A stretch of 64,000 nt of DNA, from NCBI RefSeq assembly GCF_044005705.1, contig NZ_JBIPKE010000013.1:200788-264787 (forward strand), given 5' to 3'. The translations under genes were made by a program, and so were the position numbers. The notes below the pieces were generated by a model. It was not told the origin of the DNA. It saw only the letters and a list, made by a program, of their open reading frames with translations, and did no database searches. Shown here piece by piece: positions 58,878-64,000 of this stretch. Every line of letters begins with the position of its first letter. The first letter of the stretch is position 1. This stretch comes from Marinoscillum luteum (GTDB lineage Bacteria > Bacteroidota > Bacteroidia > Cytophagales > Cyclobacteriaceae).

Positions 58878-60944
58878 TTACACTTCTGTTGGCTTGTCCG
58901 AAACATTGACAGGGAATGCCAGGTAGAAAGTAGATCCCTTTCCTTCTGAGCTCACAGCCCAGATCCGTCCATGGTGTCGGTCCATGATTTTTTTGCATAA
59001 AGCCAGCCCAACTCCTGTGCCTTCGAATTGATCATCTGTATGAAGGCGTTCAAACATGCCGTAGAGCTTTTCACTATATTTAGTATCAAACCCTACCCCA
59101 TTATCTGAGATACTGAATACTACCTCATTTCCCATTGTTTGTCCTTCGAGGACAATGGTGGGCTGATCTTCATTATTGCTGTATTTGATGGCGTTGGAAA
59201 TGATGTTTTGAAAGACCTGACGAACAAGCGATTGGATTCCCTGGACGGATGGGAGCGGTTTGATCTTGATGTGTGAGGACGAATTGGTGAAAGTGTCTTC
59301 CACAATTTCGGAAACAATCTTCTGTACGTTGATGGTTTCATAGCCTCCGGTGATTCTGGTTACACGGCTGTATTCCAGCAGGTCATCTATGAGTTGACCC
59401 ATTTTGACACTGTTTCTGGTGATTCTCGAGAGGTATCTTACTCCATTTTCAGGGATCAGCTCACCATAGTCTTCAATGAGCGCCTCAGAAAAACTGTTGA
59501 TCGCTCTTAGTGGTGCTCTGAGGTCATGAGATACGGTATAAGTAAACGCTTCCAACTCGCGATTCACATTTTCCAGCTCACTGGTCCGTTGCACTACCTT
59601 TTTTTCCAGGAGGACATTCATGTTGGCCAGGATCAGCTCGGCTTTCTTTTTGGTATCGATGTTTTGAAATAGGCCTCTGAGAGCAATGACTTTACCGTTT
59701 TTTACCACTGGTTGTCCAATGGCTCTCACCCATATGACGTTTTGTTTGGCAGTGATCAGAGTTAATTCCAGATCGTAGGGCTCATGATGTTGAATGGCGT
59801 TATCCAGGGCTTTGGTAATGATATTTCTGAAGTCGTTGTGGTAGAAGTTGATTCCTTTGGTAAGGTCAATGTTTTCGCCACGTTCTATTTCATGAATATC
59901 ATAAACTACATCACTCCATTCAATAGTGTTATTGATCAGGTCAAATTCCCAGGTTCCGATCTGAGCTACTTCAGACATACTCAGCATGGTTTGTGCTTGT
60001 TTTTGAGCTTGCTTATTTTTTTGGAACAGCTCTTTCTCTAAGCGTACATTCTCGGTGATGATTTCGGTAAAAAGAAAAACCCCACCAACATTCCCATTGC
60101 TCAAGCGCCACGGTTGGGTTCGCCACTTCAGGTAGATTGTTTCTCCATTATACTTGAGCTCAGCCCTTTCACTTTCTGTAACTTGACCCGTTAGCGCTGC
60201 GGTTAATGCGTTTGTCCATTTATCATCTGTATCCACATTGGGAAAAACTGCGTTGAATGACAGTCCGGTAATGTCAGCTCCTTCAAGCTTATAATCTCTG
60301 TACCAGTTGTCATTGACCATCATAAATTCCAGGTCGCTGTCTAGCATGGCTGTGGCGCCTGGAGAGTATTTGACGAAGATTTCGAAGATTTCCTGGAGTT
60401 TCCTTCGCTCGTTTATTTCCTCCTGCATTTCTTTTGGGCTCTTAAACTTGAGCGCAGAGGGAATGACAAAGCCTAGTACCACTGCAGTGGCCATAGAGAC
60501 TAGTCCGGTCAGAAGCTTGGTGAATCCGCTGAGGCGGTAGACGGGCTCCCAGAAAAGGGTGGCATCTAGTAGGTGAGTAATACCACATAGCCCTATAAAG
60601 GCCACAAAAAGTAAGACAATCCACCTTAAGTGTCCAAGTGGTTTCTCTCTGACATACCAGAGCAGCATGATCGGGATAGAAAAGTAAGAGAGAAAAATGG
60701 TGATATCCGAAATGATGTATACCCAACCCTCGGTTTCATTCCAATCTCCACAGGTCCATCTGGCTGGCCATCTGCTGGTGTCTAACAAACCTCCAAAGTA
60801 CTGTCCTATACTGATAGAAGCCTGGGAAGGCTGTTGTATAGCGCAGGTGGCAATGTCGCCCTGGATGCTAATGGGATCTTCGGTAGCACCGAGGGGCAGA
60901 GCCGCCAGAAAAAAGAGAAAAGTAATAATAGCGTTCAAGTTCAT
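58878..60944 (-). CDS. Histidine kinase with ethylene-receptor-like membrane domain
   Basis: A 688-residue hybrid-free sensor kinase. After a signal-like N-terminus (residues 1-20) and the RWTCGDWNETEGW segment, three membrane helices (about 74-97, 105-129, 139-162) match the ethylene-binding domain of plant ETR1: Asp80, Tyr87, Ile117, Cys120, His124 correspond to ETR1 D25, Y32, I62, C65, H69 with the same spacings. Two PAS domains follow (about 190-300 and 325-430), then HisKA with His473 in YTVSHDLRAPL and an HATPase_c domain with NIISNAIKYS, DNGVGF and GTGVGL. No receiver domain is attached and no response regulator is adjacent. Binding of copper and ethylene is inferred from the conserved residues only. 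Confidence 0.88.
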   Translation of the reverse strand: MNLNAIITFLFFLAALPLGATEDPISIQGDIATCAIQQPSQASISIGQYFGGLLDTSRWPARWTCGDWNETEGWVYIISDITIFLSYFSIPIMLLWYVREKPLGHLRWIVLLFVAFIGLCGITHLLDATLFWEPVYRLSGFTKLLTGLVSMATAVVLGFVIPSALKFKSPKEMQEEINERRKLQEIFEIFVKYSPGATAMLDSDLEFMMVNDNWYRDYKLEGADITGLSFNAVFPNVDTDDKWTNALTAALTGQVTESERAELKYNGETIYLKWRTQPWRLSNGNVGGVFLFTEIITENVRLEKELFQKNKQAQKQAQTMLSMSEVAQIGTWEFDLINNTIEWSDVVYDIHEIERGENIDLTKGINFYHNDFRNIITKALDNAIQHHEPYDLELTLITAKQNVIWVRAIGQPVVKNGKVIALRGLFQNIDTKKKAELILANMNVLLEKKVVQRTSELENVNRELEAFTYTVSHDLRAPLRAINSFSEALIEDYGELIPENGVRYLSRITRNSVKMGQLIDDLLEYSRVTRITGGYETINVQKIVSEIVEDTFTNSSSHIKIKPLPSVQGIQSLVRQVFQNIISNAIKYSNNEDQPTIVLEGQTMGNEVVFSISDNGVGFDTKYSEKLYGMFERLHTDDQFEGTGVGLALCKKIMDRHHGRIWAVSSEGKGSTFYLAFPVNVSDKPTEV

Positions 60945-61068
60945 GGAAGTGCCATTTACATTCAGGTAATGTTACTTCCTTCTGCTATGTATGAAGACGC
61001 TTTTTAGTCGAGGGGTATAGAATTGCTCGTTAAACCCTAAGAAATGTCAGTTAAATGGTTTTAGTGGC

Positions 61069-61953
61069 TTAGTAGCCAAACCGTTTCAATTTGGAATCGT
61101 CCTTGCGCCAGTCTTTTTCCACTTTCACAAAGGTTTCCAGGTGGATCTGTTTGCCAAAAAAAGACTCAAGCTCCTGCCGGGCGGCGATACCCAGGTTTTT
61201 GATGGATTCGCCCTTCTTGCCGATGATGATGCCCTTTTGACTGTCGCGCTCCACAAATATTTCAGCAGCGATCCGGATGATTTTCTCTTCTTCCTTGAAA
61301 GAAGTCACCACCACTTCTGAGCTGTAGGGGATTTCCTGCTTGTACTGCAGAAAGATTTTCTCTCTCACGATCTCCGCAGTGATAAACCGCTCAGACTTGT
61401 CGGTCATCTCATCTTCAGGGAAATAGGGGGGGTGCTCCGGTAAGTGACTGACGATGGTCTGCTGGAGGAGGTCTACGCCCTCACCAGTCACGGCGGATAC
61501 TGTCATAGGTTCCGCCCAGTCGAGTTGTTCTTTCCAGTAAGTGACTTTATCTTCTACCTGTGATCCTTTGCCAAGATCCGTTTTGTTAATCACAAAAAGC
61601 ATGGGTATTTCTGTGCGTCTGGCCATGTCTATCCATTCCTGGTGATCGTTTTTTTCACCCAGCTCCACCATGAAAAGGATTACGTCGGCATCTTCCAGCG
61701 ATTTTTTCACGAAGCCCATCATTCGTTCCTGCAACTTGTAGCTCGGGTCCAGCGTGCCGGGGGTATCGGAGTACACAATCTGATACTCAGGTGTGGTGAC
61801 GATCCCAAAGATGCGATGGCGGGTGGTTTGCGCCCGGTTGCTAACGATGGAAATGCGCTCCCCTGTGAGCTGATTCATGAGGGTGGACTTACCCACATTG
61901 GGTTTCCCCATAATGGTCACAAATCCCGATTTGAATGGCTTGGCTTCTGTCAT
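61069..61953 (-). CDS. era: GTPase Era
   Basis: Essential GTPase that binds the 3' end of 16S rRNA during 30S assembly. It has 294 residues. The G1 motif is GKPNVGKST near residue 17, G3 is SDTPGT, G4 is NKTD, and the C-terminal KH domain has IGKKGESIKNLG. Two ribosome-assembly GTPases, era and der, lie on the same strand with the histidine kinase gene between them. Confidence 0.96.
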   Translation of the reverse strand: MTEAKPFKSGFVTIMGKPNVGKSTLMNQLTGERISIVSNRAQTTRHRIFGIVTTPEYQIVYSDTPGTLDPSYKLQERMMGFVKKSLEDADVILFMVELGEKNDHQEWIDMARRTEIPMLFVINKTDLGKGSQVEDKVTYWKEQLDWAEPMTVSAVTGEGVDLLQQTIVSHLPEHPPYFPEDEMTDKSERFITAEIVREKIFLQYKQEIPYSSEVVVTSFKEEEKIIRIAAEIFVERDSQKGIIIGKKGESIKNLGIAARQELESFFGKQIHLETFVKVEKDWRKDDSKLKRFGY

Positions 61954-62029
61954 ATCGGGTGCAATTTCGCCAAAAACCGGATACCCTGTGGTCGGAATGC
62001 CTGTTTTCTCTGTGAAAATATGTTCCGGC

Positions 62030-62791
62030 TCACAGTATGTGATGGTAGGCTTTGATAAAATCTCTCGGCTTGGAATCCATAAAATACCGAAAGTCCTTGA
62101 TCAGATGTGACTGATCATAGTACCCCGACTTAAAAGTGAGCTGAGTGAGGGTCATGCTGTCCTGATATTGTCGGTAGTTTTCCAGGAAGTGCTTCATTTT
62201 CTCAATTTTCCCAAATTCCTTGGGAGATAGGCCTATTTCCTGAGCAAAACGTTGCTCCAGAAAGGATTTGCTGACGCTCAGCTGATCATTGATGTCTTTG
62301 ATTTTTACCTCACCATTTGTAGACTGGATGATCCGTACGGCCTCTTCCACGATAAAACTAGGCTCAAAATCATTGATGCCCTCTAACAGACGATCCAGGT
62401 GATCCTGGAAGTGTGCGAGGTTTTCCAGCCTGGGTACCCCCAGCGTGATCACCGCATCACGCTCCAGAGGGACGTCTTTGGGATACAAGAGCATCGTGTA
62501 TTCGGGCCTCACCTTGGCACATAGAAAGTTCAAGCTTTCGGAGCTCAGAGACATGCCCTTACTGCGACAAGTGGAGAGCACCAGATCGCCAGTGTTGATC
62601 ACGACGGAGCGTATGGATCCAATCAACTTTCGGGTGATAGGAGCACCTAAATTGTAGAGCACCTCTACATAATTATCGGGCATAAACATGAGTTCATCTA
62701 TGCCATTCTCAAAGATGTAGCTTTTGGTGCCTACTACTACCTCTTCAAATTCTGGTTGGGACTTTGTACTTAGCATGGCTTTTTTTGCCAT
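62030..62791 (-). CDS. AraC-family transcriptional regulator
   Basis: A 253-residue regulator with an N-terminal effector-like domain of about 150 residues (YVEVLYNLGAPI, GDLVLSTCRSKG) and a C-terminal AraC-type helix-turn-helix pair (IKDINDQLSVSKSFLEQRFAQEIGLSPKEF, then TLTQLTFKSGYYDQSHLIKDFRYF). The ligand is not known. An inverted repeat ACACG-8-CGTGT (62795-62812) lies immediately upstream of its start and may be an autoregulatory site. Confidence 0.88.
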   Translation of the reverse strand: MAKKAMLSTKSQPEFEEVVVGTKSYIFENGIDELMFMPDNYVEVLYNLGAPITRKLIGSIRSVVINTGDLVLSTCRSKGMSLSSESLNFLCAKVRPEYTMLLYPKDVPLERDAVITLGVPRLENLAHFQDHLDRLLEGINDFEPSFIVEEAVRIIQSTNGEVKIKDINDQLSVSKSFLEQRFAQEIGLSPKEFGKIEKMKHFLENYRQYQDSMTLTQLTFKSGYYDQSHLIKDFRYFMDSKPRDFIKAYHHIL

Positions 62792-62794
62792 TAG

Positions 62795-62812
62795 ACACGT
62801 AGTCCCTCGTGT
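62795..62812. promoter_or_regulatory. Inverted repeat just upstream of the AraC-family gene
   Basis: ACACG (62795-62799) and CGTGT (62808-62812) are perfect reverse complements, 8 bases apart, 3 bases before the start of the minus-strand AraC-type gene. It may be an operator; the arms are short, so chance is possible. Confidence 0.3.
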
Positions 62813-62912
62813 TTCACTTATGTTTTTGAGTGTGGGTATGTAAACAAACCCGATGGTTTAGTAAATATTCGGTAATGTTTACAAATTGGCTTTGGCCGGA
62901 GTAAGGGTTTGT

Positions 62913-63377
62913 TTAATGATACTGGTTTGGGGACCTTCTGTAATCGGTAGGGGATTTTCCAGTCACTTTTTTGAAGGCTTTGTAAAATGACACCTTGTTG
63001 GAAAAACCCACCATCTCTGCCACGGCATCTATGGTGAAGTGCCCATAGGCCTGATCCAACAGCAATGCCTGGGCTTCCTTAATTCTGAGCTTATTGATAT
63101 AGGAGTTAAAGTTTTGACAGGCGATGGTATTGATGGAGCTGGATACCTGCTTTTCTGAAAGGTGGACTCCTCTGGCTACCGTATCCAACTTGATGTCTGG
63201 ATTAAGATATTTCTTCTCAGAAATGATCCATTTGTTTATGCGGTTAAAGGATTCTTCTTTTATCAAAAGGTCCTCCTCACTTGCCCTGGAGGCTGGTGGT
63301 TTCGAAGCACCGCTCCATCTCCTCCACGCCATATATGCTATGCTTAAAATAATAAAAGACAGAATAAAAAATTCCAT
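62913..63377 (-). CDS. Short membrane-anchored AraC-type regulator
   Basis: A 154-residue protein. One N-terminal membrane helix (EFFILSFIILSIAYMAW) is followed by a basic linker and a complete AraC-type double helix-turn-helix (LDTVARGVHLSEKQVSSSINTIA, then IDAVAEMVGFSNKVSFYKAFKKVTGKSPTDYR). In Bacteroidota such HTH domains are normally attached to seven-helix or multi-helix sensor parts; here almost all of that is missing, so it may be a truncated member or a minimal form. No frame extends it upstream. Confidence 0.8.
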   Translation of the reverse strand: MEFFILSFIILSIAYMAWRRWSGASKPPASRASEEDLLIKEESFNRINKWIISEKKYLNPDIKLDTVARGVHLSEKQVSSSINTIACQNFNSYINKLRIKEAQALLLDQAYGHFTIDAVAEMVGFSNKVSFYKAFKKVTGKSPTDYRRSPNQYH

Positions 63378-64000
63378 ATCGATTTTATGGCAAAGTAAAT
63401 TTTATTTAGACCGCTTACCCAAACGCTTTTTTACAATTTGGGGTTACACGTCTTTTTTACAATTACTTCAGATGGTAAAACCCTTATTTCGCTATACCTC
63501 TTTATATTATACTGTTTTGAAAAGGCTGCTTTTGTAGTAGGAAGCGGTCTTTTCAATCAGTACTCTCCCGCACCTATTTTCATATAATCTAAATACTCCC
63601 GGTTTCAGCATGGTTTCGGATCATCATTAAGCCCGTGGGGTGTCTGCATAATATCATTTCCAGATGCCCATTTTCTGCACCAGAGTTGTTTAAACAATAT
63701 TTGTGTGGGGTAACACTGCATCAGTTGTATTTTGCAAAACCGAATTAATGTGCCGTGAATTCAGGAAAGTAAGGACACAAAGGCGGGTGGGGCATCCAAG
63801 GCAAGTGTGAATCGTTTTGACTCCAACAATTCCTCAAAAAAAACCAACCTCAATGAGTCAAAATGATTTTTTGCGTTGGTGCCTTTTCTTTTGCTTCGTT
63901 TTCTTTGGGCAAGCAAAGAAAATGAAGGGTAAGTGGCCAATCAACTAGATTGAGGTATATAAGGTATCAGATCACAACTTCACCATCCATCTTTAATGCA
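63378..64000. other. Right-end intergenic region without a recognisable gene
   Basis: A 623-base stretch. The first part must hold the promoter of the short AraC-type gene. No open frame with coding character was found on either strand. The only structural element is the inverted repeat at 63899-63922. Confidence 0.5.
63899..63922. repeat. Inverted repeat
   Basis: TTTTCTTTG (63899-63907) and CAAAGAAAA (63914-63922) are perfect reverse complements with a 6-base spacer, GGCAAG. Sequences of this kind recur in intergenic regions of several bacterial genomes, as far as I remember. It could be part of a dispersed repeat. Confidence 0.4.

Noticed and set aside
1..64000. CRISPR arrays, tRNA or rRNA genes, insertion sequences, prophage
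   Set aside because: Reading both strands showed no regularly spaced repeats, no cloverleaf with conserved T-arm, no transposase or integrase motifs and no phage structural genes.

Overview
The window comes from a chromosome of a Bacteroidota bacterium, most likely a marine, gliding member of the Cytophagales type. The evidence is a GldC gene, a type IX secretion (T9SS) C-terminal sorting domain, a TonB-dependent receptor with a CarboxypepD_reg-like N-terminus, DUF3098, FAS1, DUF1800/DUF1501 and DUF3494 proteins, almost no Shine-Dalgarno sequences, and several exact matches to the Bacteroidota -7 promoter box TAnnTTTG. No rRNA, tRNA, CRISPR array, transposase or prophage was seen. Gene density is high, and most of the content looks like chromosomal core.

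Layout. 1-850: the 3' end of an Ig-like/DUF3494 ice-binding protein gene and its terminator. 923-1084: a fragment matching the C-terminus of an AraC-family regulator. 1385-10505: an L-arabinose catabolic block, araB-araD-araA-galM-tkt, then after a terminator a sodium/sugar symporter; araB and the symporter share a similar operator-like element. 10562-12749 (minus): an NAD-dependent epimerase, a 4Fe-4S type CysH and a small helical protein. 13108-14902: a pterin operon (PTPS/QueD-like, FolE, SDR). 15090-17432: a membrane pyrophosphatase. 17618-21178: small secreted and membrane proteins, an NPP-type phosphodiesterase and a single-domain response regulator. 21225-24801: the Lhr-like helicase and PdeM of the ligase-associated DNA-damage set, separated by a DUF2147 gene. 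24901-26366: an ECF-type sigma factor and a probable anti-sigma factor. 26410-31898: a tightly packed envelope/housekeeping operon, ftsX-DUF3098-uppP-truB-ribF-two M48 lipoproteins-gldC. 32064-46509: a TonB receptor, a voltage-gated K+ channel with a zinc ribbon, a FAS1 lipoprotein, a YciI lipoprotein, the DUF1800/DUF1501 pair, a large BNR/VPS10-type exported protein, an ArsC-like protein, a quinone-oxidoreductase-like protein and an LpxR-like outer-membrane protein.

46547-50559 holds bioF, bioD and bioA with menB lying between bioF and bioD on the other strand. 50622-51719 is a small accessory patch (an orphan Imm63-like immunity gene, a REP-like repeat and a very small unknown gene). 51784-56683 has two VOC proteins, a cNMP/CBS/DUF294 signalling protein co-transcribed with a membrane-tailed DnaQ-like exonuclease, and a DEAD-box helicase. 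56687-63377 (minus) holds an FRG-domain protein, der, a histidine kinase with an ethylene-receptor-like membrane domain, era and two AraC-type regulators. The last 620 bases carry no recognisable gene.

The strongest candidate for something unusual is the histidine kinase at 58878-60944. Its membrane domain keeps the five residues known to matter for copper and ethylene binding in plant ETR1, at exactly the ETR1 spacing. Other points of interest are an SDR in the pterin operon that lacks the catalytic tyrosine and begins with TTG directly after the in-frame folE stop, a set of genes whose -7 box leaves room for almost no 5' leader, and a shared arabinose operator-like element.
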